DNA of 64,000 nucleotides from Paraburkholderia tropica (GTDB lineage Bacteria > Pseudomonadota > Gammaproteobacteria > Burkholderiales > Burkholderiaceae). The stretch is from the NCBI RefSeq assembly GCF_900109265.1, contig NZ_FNZM01000009.1:62001-126000 (forward strand), given 5' to 3'. The notes under the pieces were generated by a model, which searched no databases, was not told where the DNA came from, and worked only from the letters and a program-made list of their open reading frames with translations. This document shows positions 49,555 through 61,629 of this stretch, piece after piece (positions within the stretch are counted from its first letter, which is position 1; every line of letters begins with the position of its first letter). Position numbers and translations under genes: made by a program.

Positions 49555-49603
49555 CCAAACAAAAACCCCGGTCACGCCCGCCGTAGCGGACCTGACCGGG
49601 GTT
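49555..49603 (-). terminator. Rho-independent terminator after purL
   Basis: 11-bp stem AACCCCGGTCA / TGACCGGGGTT (49564-49574, 49593-49603), then on the minus strand TTTTTGTTTG. It lies 56 bases beyond the purL stop and just upstream of the fic operator array. Confidence 0.85.
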
Positions 49604-49659
49604 CCGGGATGCGAACGGGGGGCTGGCCTCAATCCGACATCAGCCAGCCCTGGTGCGCC

Positions 49660-52600
49660 TTAACCCACCCACTTGCGCGCGTTCTGGAACGCACGCTGCC
49701 ACGGGCTCGCCTCGCCCCAGCTTTCCGGATGCCAGCTCATCGTCACGGTGCGCTGCACGCGTTCCGTGTGCGGCATCAGGACGGTGAAGCGGCCGTCGGC
49801 GGTCGTAACCGAGGTGATGCCTTGCGGCGAACCGTTCGGGTTGAACGGATAGCCCTCGGTCGCCTGACCGCGGTGATCGACGTAACGCATCGCCACCGCA
49901 ACCTTCGAGATGTCGCCCTGCTGCGAGAAGTCCGCGAAGCCTTCGCCGTGCGCGACCGCGACCGGAATGCGCGAGCCTTCCATGCCGTTGAAGAAGATCG
50001 ACGGCGAGCTCTGCACTTCGACCAGCGAGAAGCGCGCTTCGAACTGCTCCGACTTGTTGCGCGTGAATTTCGGCCAGGCTTCGGCGCCCGGAATCATCGA
50101 GGCGAGGCTCGACAGCATCTGGCAACCATTGCAGATGCCGAGCGCAAACGTGTCCTGGCGCGCGAAGAAGGCTGCGAACATGTCCGCGAGCTGCGCGTTG
50201 AAGCGGATCGTCTTGGCCCAGCCTTCGCCCGCGCCCAGCACGTCGCCGTACGAGAAGCCGCCGCAGGCCACCGCGCCCGCGAAATCGGCGAGCGTGGCGC
50301 GCCCTGCGAGCAGGTCGCTCATGTGGACGTCGTGCGCGTCGAAACCGGCGCGATCGAACGCGTAGGCGGTTTCGAGGTGCGAGTTCACGCCCTGCTCGCG
50401 CAGGATCGCGACGCGCGGACGCGCGCCCTTCCCGATGAACGGCGCGGCGACGTCTTCGGCCGGATCGAACGTGAGTTGCGGCTGCATGCCCGGATCGGCG
50501 GCGTCGAGCAGCGCGTCGTATTCGGCGTCGGCGCAGGCCGGGTTATCGCGCAGACGCGCGATGCGCCAGCTCACTTCGCTCCACACACGCTGCAGTTCGG
50601 CGCGCGGCGCTTCGTAGATGCGCTTGGCGTCGCGGTAGATCTCGATCGAGTCGCGGTTGTTGAGCGTGCCGATCACGTTCGAACACACCGACAGGTTGTG
50701 CTCGCGCAGCACGGCCAGCACGGCATCGCGCTGCGTGGCCGGCACCTGGATCACGGCGCCCAGTTCTTCCGAGAACAGCGCGCGCAGCGTGCGGTCGTCG
50801 CGGCGGCCGCTGGTCTGCTTCGCCCAGTCCTTGGCGTCGCCGAAGTCGGTGCCGTGCTCGCCGTCGAGCGTGAGCATGTCGACGTTCAGCGACACGCCCG
50901 TGTGACCCGCGAACGCCATTTCGCAGACCGTCGCCCACAGGCCGCCGTCCGAGCGGTCGTGGTACGCGAGCAGCTGGTCGTTCGCGTTGAGCTTCTGGAT
51001 CGCGTTGAAGAACTGCTTGAGGTCTTCGGCGCTGTCGACGTCCGGCGCGGCGTCGCCGACCTGTTGCGTGACCTGCGCGAAAATCGAGCCGCCCATGCGG
51101 TTCTTGCCGCGGCCCAGATCGATCGCGATCAGCACCGACTCGCCCGCTTCGTCGACACGGCGCAGTTGCGGCGTGAGGTGACGGCGCACGTCCTCGACCG
51201 GCGCGAACGCCGAGATGATCAGCGAAACCGGCGCGACCACTTCCTTCGCCACGCCTTCGTCGTTCCACTTCGTGCGCATCGAGAGCGAATCCTTGCCCAC
51301 CGGAATGCCGATGCCGAGCGCCGGGCACAGTTCCATGCCGATCGCCTTGACCGTGTCGTAGAGCGCGGCGTCTTCGCCCGGCGCGCCGCACGCGGCCATC
51401 CAGTTCGCCGACAGCTTCAGCTTGTCGAGCGACGCGATGGGCGCGCTGGCGATGTTCGTGACGGCCTCGCCGATAGCCATGCGGCCCGACGCCGGCGCGT
51501 CGATCACGGCGAGCGGCGTGCGCTCGCCCATCGTCATCGCTTCGCCCTTGTAGCCGGCGTAGTCGAGCGTGGTGATCGCGCAGTCGGCGACCGGCACCTG
51601 CCACGGGCCGACCATCTGGTCGCGCACGTTCGTGCCGCCCACCGAGCGGTCGCCGATGGTGATCAGGAACGACTTGCTGCCGACGGTCGGATGGCGCAGC
51701 ACGCTCTTCGCGACTTCGTCGAGCGCAATGCCCGTGACGTCGACCGGCACGAGCGGCGTGCTCGCGTGCTCGACGTTGCGGTGCATGCGCGGCGGCTTGC
51801 CGAGCAGGATGTCCATCGGCATGTCGACGGGCTGGTGGCCGCCGTTCGCGGCGAGCGCCTGCGCGTCGGTGTCGATCAGCTTCAGTTCGCGTTCGGCCGT
51901 CGCCACGCCCACCACGGCGAACGGGCAGCGCTCGCGCGCGCAGATCGCTTCGAAGTTCGGCAGATCGGCGGGCGAAATCGCCAGAACGTAACGTTCCTGC
52001 GATTCGTTCGACCAGATTTCGCGCGGCGAGAGGCCCGATTCTTCGAGCTGAACCTTGCGCAGTTCGAAGCGCGCGCCTTTATCCGCGCCGTCGACGAGTT
52101 CCGGGAACGCGTTCGACAGACCGCCCGCGCCCACGTCGTGAATGCTCAGGATCGGATTGTGTTCGCCGAGCTGCCAGCAGGAGTTGATGACTTCCTGCGC
52201 GCGACGCTCGATTTCCGGGTTGCCGCGCTGGACCGAGTCGAAGTCGAGTTCGGCGGTGTTCGTGCCGGTCGCCATCGAGCTGGCCGCGCCGCCGCCCATG
52301 CCGATGCGCATGCCGGGGCCGCCGATCTGGATCAGCAGCGAGCCCGCGGGCAGATCGTGCTTGTGCGTGTGCTGGTCGCTGATGTTGCCGATGCCGCCCG
52401 CGATCATGATCGGCTTGTGATAGCCGCGCACGGTGCCCGCGACGTTCTGCTCGTAGACGCGGAAGTAGCCGCCGAGGTTCGGACGGCCGAATTCGTTGTT
52501 GAACGCGGCGCCGCCGAGCGGGCCGTCGATCATGATCTGCAGCGGCGAGGCGATGCGGTCCGGGCGGCCGTAAACCCCATCGGCGCCCTGCGCGTCGGCC

Positions 52601-53745
52601 GGATTGCGGTGCGTGAGCGGCGTGGCGGCGTCGCGGGCGTTTTCCCACGTTTCGCGCGCCTCGGGCAGATCGAGGTTCGAGACCGTGAAGCCCGTGAGGC
52701 CGGCCTTCGGACGCGCGCCGCGGCCCGTTGCGCCTTCATCGCGGATTTCGCCGCCTGAGCCCGTGGCCGCGCCGGCGAACGGCGAGATCGCGGTCGGGTG
52801 GTTGTGCGTCTCCACCTTCATCAGCGTGTGCGTGAGTTCGGTGTGGCGACCGTACTGCTCGCCCGGCGCGCCGTCCGCGCCGGTCTTGCGCGGGAACCAG
52901 CGCTCGGCCACCGCGCCTTCCATGATCGACGAGTTGTCCGAGTACGCGACGATCGTGCCTTGCGGGCTGATCTTCTCGGTGTTGCGGATCATCGCGAACA
53001 GCGACAGATCCTGCTCCTGGCCGTCGATCGTCCAGCTTGCGTTGAAGATCTTGTGGCGGCAGTGCTCGCTGTTGGCCTGCGCGAACATCATCAGTTCGAC
53101 GTCGGTCGGGTTGCGGCCCAGCTTCGTGAAGTTCTCGACGAGGTAGTCGATTTCGTCGTCGGCGAGCGCGAGGCCCAGTTCGCCGTTCGCCGTTTCCAGC
53201 GCCTTGCGGCCGTGGCCGAGCACGTCGACGGTCTGCATCGGGCGCGCCGGCAGTTCGTCGAACAGATGCAGCGCCTGGTCGCGCGAGGCCGCGACATTCT
53301 CGGTCATGCGGTCGTGCAGCGCCGCAGCGACGGCCGCGTGCGCTTCGTCCGACAGCGTTTTCTTACCGCCGAGCAGGCCGCTCTTGAGGATCACCGTGTA
53401 CTCGACGGCGCGCTCGATGCGGCGCACGTGTTCGAGGCCGCAGTGATGCGCGATGTCGGTGGCCTTGCTCGCCCACGGCGACACCGTGCCGAAACGCGGC
53501 ACCACGAGGAACGTCACCGTGCTGCCGCGCTCCTGCGGGGCCGCGAACGGCTCGCCGTAGTGCATCAGCGCTTCGATCTTCGCGCTGTCGTCAGCGGAAA
53601 GCGGCGTGGCCGAGTTGACGAAATGCAGGAACTGGCCGCGCACGCCGACGATGTTGGCATCGATACGCTGAAGCGTCTCGAGCAGGCGGGTCTGACGGAA
53701 GTCGGAGAGGGCCGAAGCACCGGGGAAACACGAGAAGTGGGCCAT
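49660..53745 (-). CDS. purL: Phosphoribosylformylglycinamidine synthase (single-chain)
   Basis: Purine-synthesis enzyme of 1361 residues, which converts FGAR to FGAM with glutamine and ATP. Large single-chain form with N-terminal domain ([25 protein letters not shown]), the linker and FGAM synthase domains ([59 protein letters not shown]) and a C-terminal glutaminase with Cys in [11 protein letters not shown] and [21 protein letters not shown] 53745 is taken by family N terminus; upstream 579 codons in the same frame are open only because they are antisense to the DadA-like gene. It ends in a strong terminator. Confidence 0.97.
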   Translation of the reverse strand: MAHFSCFPGASALSDFRQTRLLETLQRIDANIVGVRGQFLHFVNSATPLSADDSAKIEALMHYGEPFAAPQERGSTVTFLVVPRFGTVSPWASKATDIAHHCGLEHVRRIERAVEYTVILKSGLLGGKKTLSDEAHAAVAAALHDRMTENVAASRDQALHLFDELPARPMQTVDVLGHGRKALETANGELGLALADDEIDYLVENFTKLGRNPTDVELMMFAQANSEHCRHKIFNASWTIDGQEQDLSLFAMIRNTEKISPQGTIVAYSDNSSIMEGAVAERWFPRKTGADGAPGEQYGRHTELTHTLMKVETHNHPTAISPFAGAATGSGGEIRDEGATGRGARPKAGLTGFTVSNLDLPEARETWENARDAATPLTHRNPADAQGADGVYGRPDRIASPLQIMIDGPLGGAAFNNEFGRPNLGGYFRVYEQNVAGTVRGYHKPIMIAGGIGNISDQHTHKHDLPAGSLLIQIGGPGMRIGMGGGAASSMATGTNTAELDFDSVQRGNPEIERRAQEVINSCWQLGEHNPILSIHDVGAGGLSNAFPELVDGADKGARFELRKVQLEESGLSPREIWSNESQERYVLAISPADLPNFEAICARERCPFAVVGVATAERELKLIDTDAQALAANGGHQPVDMPMDILLGKPPRMHRNVEHASTPLVPVDVTGIALDEVAKSVLRHPTVGSKSFLITIGDRSVGGTNVRDQMVGPWQVPVADCAITTLDYAGYKGEAMTMGERTPLAVIDAPASGRMAIGEAVTNIASAPIASLDKLKLSANWMAACGAPGEDAALYDTVKAIGMELCPALGIGIPVGKDSLSMRTKWNDEGVAKEVVAPVSLIISAFAPVEDVRRHLTPQLRRVDEAGESVLIAIDLGRGKNRMGGSIFAQVTQQVGDAAPDVDSAEDLKQFFNAIQKLNANDQLLAYHDRSDGGLWATVCEMAFAGHTGVSLNVDMLTLDGEHGTDFGDAKDWAKQTSGRRDDRTLRALFSEELGAVIQVPATQRDAVLAVLREHNLSVCSNVIGTLNNRDSIEIYRDAKRIYEAPRAELQRVWSEVSWRIARLRDNPACADAEYDALLDAADPGMQPQLTFDPAEDVAAPFIGKGARPRVAILREQGVNSHLETAYAFDRAGFDAHDVHMSDLLAGRATLADFAGAVACGGFSYGDVLGAGEGWAKTIRFNAQLADMFAAFFARQDTFALGICNGCQMLSSLASMIPGAEAWPKFTRNKSEQFEARFSLVEVQSSPSIFFNGMEGSRIPVAVAHGEGFADFSQQGDISKVAVAMRYVDHRGQATEGYPFNPNGSPQGITSVTTADGRFTVLMPHTERVQRTVTMSWHPESWGEASPWQRAFQNARKWVG

Positions 53746-54306
53746 GGACTGGGGCGTTGCGTCGAGGTTACGTCGCGCCTGGCCTCGCACGGGTGCGTCG
53801 CGGGGGGGCGATGCGTCGCGCGCAGGCGACGACGTCGGGCCGACGTCGGGCGATGAAAGGAGACCGCGATTATAACCCGGAAGACCCCGTCCGATCGCCC
53901 CCGAGGCCGATCCGCACGCATCCCGAGGCGCACGCCCGTGCGCGTTTTCGCGATGTCGCCGCGGCAGACGGTGACGCGGCGTCCGGCACAGCCGCTTTTT
54001 TCGCGATACGGGACGGCGCAGCGGCAGCCGGCGGCCCGGCACGAACGGCGGGTGAATGGCAATAAAACGGGGCCGCCTGAGCAGTCGCCCTGCCCGTGCC
54101 CACGCGCGTTGCGGCCCGCAATCGATGCGCGCGCCACCTTGCGCCGGGCGGGTCAAGCGACGCACGCGCATGGCGAGACGGGCGATTTCGCTGCTATGAT
54201 TGCGCGTTTCACCGATCGGCGCGCAGCTTGCGCGCCGCATGCCACACCCTCTTCGGCACGGCGCCCTCGTTCGACGGCACGCCGCCTGCCAGCAGATCGA
54301 ATCGTC
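53746..54306. other. Intergenic region between divergent purL and DadA-like gene
   Basis: These 561 bases are the longest gene-free stretch in the window. No supported ORF, repeat or riboswitch is visible; I looked for a purine riboswitch core and saw none. A TATGAT at 54195-54200 is a possible -10 box for the DadA-like gene, with no clear -35. Confidence 0.4.
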
Positions 54307-55602
54307 ATGGATGTCATCGTCATTGGCGGCGGAATCGCCGGCGTCGCCACCGCCTACCAGCTGCGCGCGGCGGGCCATCGCGTCTGCGTGGTCGAGCGCC
54401 ACGCCACCGTTGCGCAAGGCGCGACCTACGGTCATAGCGGCATCGTGCTGCCGACCCCGCTCGACGTCTGGTTCGGCCCCACCTTCCTGCGCAACGGCCG
54501 GCAGTCCTCGGGCGGCGTGATCTGCAAGACCGGTTTCACCGGTCAGGCGCGCGCCTTCGTCAAACGCCTCGCCACGCTGCACGGCTCCGAAGCCTTCGAG
54601 ACGCGCTACGCGCTCCTGCGTCCGCTGATCGAATCGGCGCAAAGCGTGCTGGAAGACGCCGAAGGCCGCTTCCAGCTCGAGTACGAACAGCGCGAAGGCC
54701 TGCTCTATCTCGTGCGCGGCAGCGATGAATGGTCGCTCACGCAGCCCGCGCTCGAACTGCTGCGCCGTTTCGAGACGCCGCATCACGTGCTCACGCCGCA
54801 CGAGTGCGTGGCCGCCGAACACACCATTCCCGCCGATCCGCCGTTCGCGGGCGCCGTGCGCTTCGACCAGGGCCGGGTGGCGAACTGCCCGCTCTTCGTC
54901 AAGCAGCTCAAACAGGTGCTCGATACGCTCGGCGGCGTGCAGTTCCAGACCGGCCGCGAAGTGAGCGCGGTGCGCATCGAGAGCCAGCGCGCGGCCGTCG
55001 AGCTCGCGCCGCGTCCCGACGACGCCTCGCGCACGCGCGAAGTCGAAGTGATTTCCGCCGATGCCGTGGTCGTCGCAGCCGGCGCGCAGACCGTGAATCT
55101 GCTCGCGCCGCTGGGCATCAAGCTGCCGGTTTATCCGCTGCGCATGCACACGCTGAATTCGCCGGTCGCGCACGAGGAATGCGTGCCGCATTCGACGCTG
55201 ATCGACGCCGCGCGGCGCATCGCCATCACACGCATGAACCATCGCCTGCGCATTTCGGGCGGCGCGGTGCTCCAGCACGCCAAGCAGCTCGACGAGCCGC
55301 TGCCCGAATCGCTCACCGAGGAAGCGCTCGCGCTGCTCGGCGAAGCTTCGCGCGACTGGGCGCCGGGCGCCGCGCGCATTTCCGCCGCGCTCGCGTGGGA
55401 AGGCATGAAGCTGCTGTCGGCCGACGGCCTGCCGCTGGTGGGCAGCGTGGGCAACCCGCGCCTTTACGTCAACGCGGCGCATGGCCCGGCGGGCTGGGCG
55501 CTCGCGCTCGGCTCCGCGCGCCTGATCGCTCAGCAGATCTCCAACACGCGCCCCGACCTGCCCGCCGAGACGATCGAGGCGCTCTGGCCTGGGCGTAGCT
55601 AG
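54307..55602 (+). CDS. D-amino-acid dehydrogenase-like FAD oxidoreductase (DadA family)
   Basis: Flavoenzyme of 431 residues. The FAD-binding Rossmann motif [24 protein letters not shown] opens the chain, followed by [19 protein letters not shown] and [29 protein letters not shown], and [20 protein letters not shown] closes the substrate domain. It is of the DadA branch, which oxidises D-amino acids and passes electrons to the membrane chain. ATG 54307 matches the family N terminus. Substrate not proven. Confidence 0.85.
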   Translation: MDVIVIGGGIAGVATAYQLRAAGHRVCVVERHATVAQGATYGHSGIVLPTPLDVWFGPTFLRNGRQSSGGVICKTGFTGQARAFVKRLATLHGSEAFETRYALLRPLIESAQSVLEDAEGRFQLEYEQREGLLYLVRGSDEWSLTQPALELLRRFETPHHVLTPHECVAAEHTIPADPPFAGAVRFDQGRVANCPLFVKQLKQVLDTLGGVQFQTGREVSAVRIESQRAAVELAPRPDDASRTREVEVISADAVVVAAGAQTVNLLAPLGIKLPVYPLRMHTLNSPVAHEECVPHSTLIDAARRIAITRMNHRLRISGGAVLQHAKQLDEPLPESLTEEALALLGEASRDWAPGAARISAALAWEGMKLLSADGLPLVGSVGNPRLYVNAAHGPAGWALALGSARLIAQQISNTRPDLPAETIEALWPGRS

Positions 55603-55753
55603 GCGTCAGCTGGTCAGCATGATCGACGCTTTGTCGACATTCCGGGCGCGTCCGACTCAGGGCGCGTCTGACTTCCCTCCTGCTTGATCTTCCACGCGAC
55701 GAACGCCAGCGCGCACGCCAAGGTCTGACGGCTCGGGTATCGTTGCGGTATCG

Positions 55754-57454
55754 ATGCCTTCACCGCACGCGCCGCCGGCCCCTCCGGCGACGCTCGCCAC
55801 CATGACCGACGCCACGCCCGCCGCTTCTTCAGCCGCTCCTTCAGCCGCTTCCACCGCCACGCTCCTCAATCCGCACGACCGCGCCGTGCCGCTCCTGACC
55901 GTCGCGCAACTGCGCGTGAGCGAGACCGCCGCGCAGTCCGCCGTGCCCGCACACACGCTGATGGCACGCGCGGGCGCCGCGGCGGCCCACTTCCTGCTCG
56001 AACAGATCGCCCACGCGCCCGCGCCGCTCGGTGCGCAGCCCGTGTGGATCGTCGCGGGACCCGGCAACAACGGCGGCGATGCGCTCGTCGTCGCGGCGCA
56101 GCTCAAGCGCGCGGGTATCACGGTCGAAGTCTGCATGCCCGTGGAAGTGAAGCCCGACGACGCACGCTGGGCGCTGGGCGTCGCGCGCGACGCCGGCGTG
56201 AAGATCGTCGATGCGCCGCCCGCGTCGTTCGACGCCTGGGGCTGGCTCGTCGACGGCATGTTCGGCATTGGGCTCGCGCGCGCGCTCGACGGCGTCTTCG
56301 CCGATCTCGCCGCACGGCTCACGGCGCGCGCCCGGCAACGCGGGCACGTGCTCGCGCTCGACGTGCCGAGCGGTCTCGACAGCGACACCGGCAACGTAGT
56401 CGGCGGCGGCCCAGCCGTGCGCGCGACCCACACCGTGACGTTCATCGCCGCGAAGCCCGGGCTCTATACCGGCGCGGGGCGCGACTACGCGGGCGCGGTC
56501 AGCGTGGCGCCGATCGGGCTGGCCGACGGTATCGACTTCAGCAACGACACGGCGCCCCAAGCGCCTACGCCCGCCGACGCGCCGGCGCGCCTCAACGCCC
56601 CCGCGCTATTCGCCGATGCCCTGCCCGCGCGCGACAACGCCACGCACAAAGGCACCTTCGGCACGCTCGCGGTGATCGGCGGCGACACCGGCATGTGCGG
56701 CGCGCCGATCCTCGCCGCGCGCGCGGCCCTGCTCACGGGCGCGGGCAAGGTCCACGCGGGCTTTCTCGGTAACGACGCCCCGCCCTACGACGCACCGCAT
56801 CCCGAGCTGATGCTGCACGCGGCGGCCAAGCTCTCGCTCGACGCGATGGACGCCGTCGCGGCCGGTTGCGGCATGGGCGGCAGCGCATCGGCGCGGCAGC
56901 TCGTCGATCAGATCCTGCGTCTGAACGTGCCGGTGCTGCTCGACGCCGACGCACTCAATCTCGTCGCCCGCGACGAAGCGCTCGCGGCGCGCGTCACCGA
57001 ACGCGCGCAGGTCGGCGATGCGCCTTGCGTGCTCACCCCGCATCCGCTCGAAGCGGCGCGTCTGCTCGCCGTCGACACGGCCACGGTGCAGCGTGACCGC
57101 CTCGCTGCGGCGCGCGCGCTCGCGCAGCGTTTCGCGGCCGTGGCGGTGCTCAAGGGCAGCGGCACGGTGATCGCCGCGCCCGACGGCCGCGTGGCCGTCA
57201 ACCCGACCGGCAACGCGGGCCTCGCGAGCGGCGGCACCGGCGACGTGCTCGGCGGCCTGATCGGCGCGCTGCTCGCGCAACGTCTGCCACCGTTCGAAGC
57301 GGCGCTCGCGGGCGTCTATCTGCACGGTCTCGCCGCCGACACGCTGGTCGAGCAAGGCGACGGTCCCGCCGGGCTCACGGCAGGCGAACTCGCGCCGATG
57401 GTGCGCAAGCTGTTGAACCGCCGCTTCTATTCGCGCAATCTCGCATCGGCTTGA
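55754..57454 (+). CDS. Bifunctional NAD(P)H-hydrate epimerase / ADP-dependent hydrate dehydratase
   Basis: Repairs hydrated NAD(P)H. The N-terminal YjeF epimerase half has WIVAGPGNNGGDALVVAAQL and LDVPSGLDSDTGNV; the C-terminal ribokinase-like dehydratase half has GTFGTLAVIGGDTGMCGAP, VLTPHPLEAARLL and NAGLASGGTGDVLGGLIGALLAQ. Length 566 residues is normal for the fused form. ATG 55754 gives an Ala/Pro-rich leader; ATG 55802 (MTDATPA) may be the true start, and neither has a ribosome site. Confidence 0.93.
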   Translation: MPSPHAPPAPPATLATMTDATPAASSAAPSAASTATLLNPHDRAVPLLTVAQLRVSETAAQSAVPAHTLMARAGAAAAHFLLEQIAHAPAPLGAQPVWIVAGPGNNGGDALVVAAQLKRAGITVEVCMPVEVKPDDARWALGVARDAGVKIVDAPPASFDAWGWLVDGMFGIGLARALDGVFADLAARLTARARQRGHVLALDVPSGLDSDTGNVVGGGPAVRATHTVTFIAAKPGLYTGAGRDYAGAVSVAPIGLADGIDFSNDTAPQAPTPADAPARLNAPALFADALPARDNATHKGTFGTLAVIGGDTGMCGAPILAARAALLTGAGKVHAGFLGNDAPPYDAPHPELMLHAAAKLSLDAMDAVAAGCGMGGSASARQLVDQILRLNVPVLLDADALNLVARDEALAARVTERAQVGDAPCVLTPHPLEAARLLAVDTATVQRDRLAAARALAQRFAAVAVLKGSGTVIAAPDGRVAVNPTGNAGLASGGTGDVLGGLIGALLAQRLPPFEAALAGVYLHGLAADTLVEQGDGPAGLTAGELAPMVRKLLNRRFYSRNLASA

Positions 57455-57839
57455 ACGGCGATGGGTTCTATCGGGCGCCTGGGTCGCGCCTCGGTCGAGC
57501 CTCGGTCACTGTCGGGCGCTTCGATCCAAACGCCGTTTTCTCCGCCAGACACGCAACGAAAATCGCCAACCGCCCGTTCAACCACGCGTCGAAAGATGGC
57601 TGCAAGCTTCGCGCACGCGTTCACGGCGCGCGTAGCCGTCCCAAGCGGCACGCCGTTTGCTAACCTCAGCCGTCGATCGCCATAGCGCCACGCAGCTTTG
57701 CTCGGCCCGCTATACTGATCCTCCGCGCGTTCCGCTTCCACAGAAGCCGCGCGCCTCCCCGCAGTGCGTGATGCGCGCGTCGGCCCGACCGGTCGATGCC
57801 GCCCGCCGCCTTCCATTCGTTTTTCCTCGCTCGACGAAC
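57455..57839. other. Intergenic region upstream of pgi
   Basis: A 385-base stretch with no supported ORF. TATACT at 57711-57716 is a reasonable -10 box, about 125 bases before the pgi start, but a matching -35 is not seen. Nothing else is evident. Confidence 0.4.
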
Positions 57840-59459
<1,620 letters not shown>

Positions 59460-59501
59460 CAGGCGTTAGCGCTGGCTGCACAGGTTGAGTTGATGTCAGG
59501 A

Positions 59502-59536
59502 AAAAGGCGTGCACGGTGCAAACCGGCACGCCTTTT
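59502..59536. terminator. Bidirectional rho-independent terminator between pgi and the ABC ATPase
   Basis: 11-bp stem AAAAGGCGTGC / GCACGCCTTTT with a 13-base loop; T-runs occur in both directions, serving pgi and the convergent ABC gene. Confidence 0.88.
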
Positions 59537-59540
59537 CGTT

Positions 59541-60272
59541 TCAGCGCCCGGCTTCGACGCGGCTCGCTGCGTGCGCGGCCTGCGCGCCGTCGATCACGCG
59601 ATGCCCGGCCTCGATCGTGACGATCGCATCGCAGCGCTTCGCCAGCTCGATGTCGTGCGTGACGAGCACGAGCGTCGCGCCATTCGCACGGTTCAGTTCG
59701 AACATCAGGTCGATGACGGCGTGGCCCGTGGCGGCGTCGAGGCTGCCGGTGGGTTCGTCGGCGAACAGCACGGCCGGATGCGTGACGAACGCGCGCGCCA
59801 GCGCCACGCGCTGCTGCTCGCCGCCCGACAGCAGCTTCGGATAATGCGAGGTGCGCTGACCGAGGCCCACGCGTTCGAGCAAGGTCCGCGCACGCGCGAA
59901 GGCTTCGCGCGTGCTCAGACCGCCCTGCAGCTCAAGCGGCAGCGCGACGTTTTCGAGCGCGGTGAGATGCGGCATCAATTGAAACGACTGAAACACGAAA
60001 CCGACCGAGCCGTTGCGCAGCGCCGCGCGCTGATCTTCCGCCATGCCGGTAAGCTCATGTCCTAGCAGACGAACCGAGCCCGCGCTCGCGCTGTCCAACC
60101 CGGCCAGCAAGCCGAGCAAGGTGGACTTGCCCGAACCCGAGGCGCCGACGATCGCCACGCTGCCGCCCGCGTGCACCGTGAGGTCGATGCCGTCGAGGAT
60201 CGTGAGTTCGCCGGTTGCGTCGGTGACGCGTTTGCACAGGCCCCGTACTTCGATGACTGGATCGCTATTCAT
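59541..60272 (-). CDS. ABC transporter ATP-binding protein (YbbA-like)
   Basis: ATPase subunit of about 243 residues of the LolD/YbbA branch. Walker A AIVGASGSGKSTLLGLL, Q-loop FQSFQLMPHLTALENVALPL, signature LLSGGEQQRVALARA, Walker B VLFADEPTGSLD and His-loop VTHD are intact. No permease gene follows within the window (the next gene on this side is pgi, convergent), unlike the E. coli ybbA-ybbP pair. ATG 60272 is favoured; GTG 60278 is one base from the tesA start. Confidence 0.9.
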   Translation of the reverse strand: MNSDPVIEVRGLCKRVTDATGELTILDGIDLTVHAGGSVAIVGASGSGKSTLLGLLAGLDSASAGSVRLLGHELTGMAEDQRAALRNGSVGFVFQSFQLMPHLTALENVALPLELQGGLSTREAFARARTLLERVGLGQRTSHYPKLLSGGEQQRVALARAFVTHPAVLFADEPTGSLDAATGHAVIDLMFELNRANGATLVLVTHDIELAKRCDAIVTIEAGHRVIDGAQAAHAASRVEAGR

Positions 60273-60278
60273 TCGCAC

Positions 60279-61046
60279 ATGATGAAGCCAAGATTAGCTG
60301 TCAAAACAAAGCGCGGCGCGCCGCGCGCCGCCCGCACCCTGCTTCCCGCGCCCGGCGCCTGCGCCGTGGCGCTGGCTGTGTCGTTCGGCGTTGCGCTGGG
60401 CACGGTCGCGCTGCCTGGCGGCGTGCGCGACGCCCATGCGGCCACCGTGCCTGCCGCACCTGCGACCCAACCCACGACGGCCAAACCCGTGATCGCCGTG
60501 CTCGGCGACAGCCTGTCCGCCGAATACGGGTTACCGCGCGACACCGGCTGGGTCGCGCTGCTGCGTCAACGCATCGCGACCGAGCGAATCGATTATAGCG
60601 TCGCGAATGCCAGCATCAGCGGCGACACGACCAGCGGCGGCCTCGCCCGTCTGCCGCTCGTGCTCCAACGCATGAAGCCGGCGATCGTGGTGATCGAACT
60701 CGGCGCCAACGACGCGCTGCGCGGTGTGCCGCTCGCCACCACCGAGAGCAATCTGCGCGCCATCATTGCCGCAGTGCGCAAGGCCAACGCGAAGCCCGTG
60801 CTGGTGGGCATGTTCGTGCCACCGAATTACGGTCCCGACTACACTCAGAAATTCCATGGTCTCTATGGCCAGCTTTCGAAGGAGCTGAAGGTGCCGCTGG
60901 TGCCGTTTCTGCTCGCCGGACTCGCCGACAAACCCGAGCTGTTCCAGTCCGACCAGCTGCATCCGACCCAGCAGGCACAGCCTTTGCTCCTCGACAACGT
61001 GTGGCCGACGCTCAAGCCGCTGCTCGGCGGCGGCGCGCAGCGCTGA
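60279..61046 (+). CDS. tesA: GDSL/SGNH arylesterase (TesA-like)
   Basis: Exported lipase/thioesterase I type enzyme of about 255 residues. After a basic N terminus and hydrophobic signal region, the SGNH blocks appear: catalytic Ser in VLGDSLSAEYGLP, Gly in SGDTTSGG, Asn in ELGANDALRG, and the Asp/His pair in DQLHPT. It cleaves esters or acyl thioesters in the periplasm. ATG 60279 is 6 bases from the divergent ABC start at 60272, so promoters must overlap the coding regions. E. coli tesA/ybbA show a similar head-to-head arrangement. Confidence 0.92.
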   Translation: MMKPRLAVKTKRGAPRAARTLLPAPGACAVALAVSFGVALGTVALPGGVRDAHAATVPAAPATQPTTAKPVIAVLGDSLSAEYGLPRDTGWVALLRQRIATERIDYSVANASISGDTTSGGLARLPLVLQRMKPAIVVIELGANDALRGVPLATTESNLRAIIAAVRKANAKPVLVGMFVPPNYGPDYTQKFHGLYGQLSKELKVPLVPFLLAGLADKPELFQSDQLHPTQQAQPLLLDNVWPTLKPLLGGGAQR

Positions 61047-61161
61047 CGTGCGCTGCGCGCCGCGTCTTTGCGGCATGCGCGTCGCGTACCGGGTCACATC
61101 TTTGCGCCAGACGAGCGACGCTCGTCTACATTCCGAATGACCCTGACTGGAGGGATAAAAC

Positions 61162-61509
61162 GTGAAATATTTACCTCTTATTGTCGTAACGGCAGCCCTT
61201 GCTGCCTGCGCCAATCAGCCGGTGCCGAGCGGCTCGCAATCGGTTGGCACCAGCCAGCAACCGCCTCAGGCCGTCGCGCAGTGCATCGCGCAAAAGTGGG
61301 CCAACAAATCGCAGCAGCAGGTCGTCTCGCAGAGCGTGCTCGCGAACGACCAGGCGATCGACGTCTACGTGCCGGGCCAGCAGCCGCCTAACGGTGCCGC
61401 GGCGACGGTGCGTCCGGCGTGGAACGCCAACGCCAAGACCTGGGTGGGATTCCGTGCCGGCGGCGGTGCGGGCGGCGACGCCACGGGCGATATCAGCGCC
61501 TGCCTCTAA
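61162..61509 (+). CDS. Hypothetical lipoprotein
   Basis: Small lipoprotein of 115 residues, GTG start with GGAGGG eight bases upstream. Signal MKYLPLIVVTAALAAC with the lipidated Cys at residue 16. The rest (AQCIAQKWANKSQQQVVSQSVLANDQAIDVYVPGQQPPNGAAATVRP..., RAGGGAGGDATGDISACL) has no recognised domain but has two further Cys residues that may pair. Separate gene with its own terminator. Confidence 0.75.
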   Translation: MKYLPLIVVTAALAACANQPVPSGSQSVGTSQQPPQAVAQCIAQKWANKSQQQVVSQSVLANDQAIDVYVPGQQPPNGAAATVRPAWNANAKTWVGFRAGGGAGGDATGDISACL

Positions 61510-61564
61510 CGGGCAGCGCACGCGGCGCGGCGCTTCACGCCTCGCGCCACGTAAGCAGCAAAGA

Positions 61565-61597
61565 AAAAGCCCCGCGAATTTCGCGGGGCTTTTTTTG
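61565..61597. terminator. Bidirectional rho-independent terminator
   Basis: Stem AAAAAGCCCCGCGAA / TTCGCGGGGCTTTTT around a one-base apex (effectively GCCCCGCG with a five-base loop). It lies between the lipoprotein gene and the convergent PpiD-like gene, with T-runs in both directions. Confidence 0.9.
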
Positions 61598-61629
61598 TGT
61601 CTCGGCGCCTGGAAACGGCGCTGGCGAAC

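Noticed and set aside
49522..52758. 1078-codon open frame on the plus strand
   Set aside because: It is antisense to purL and has no recognisable domain.
53746..54306. Purine riboswitch upstream of purL
   Set aside because: I looked for the conserved paired core in the long leader and did not see it; the region is uniformly GC-rich.
53746..55482. Open frame extending purL by 579 codons upstream
   Set aside because: The purL family N terminus is at 53745; the extra frame is opposite the DadA-like gene.
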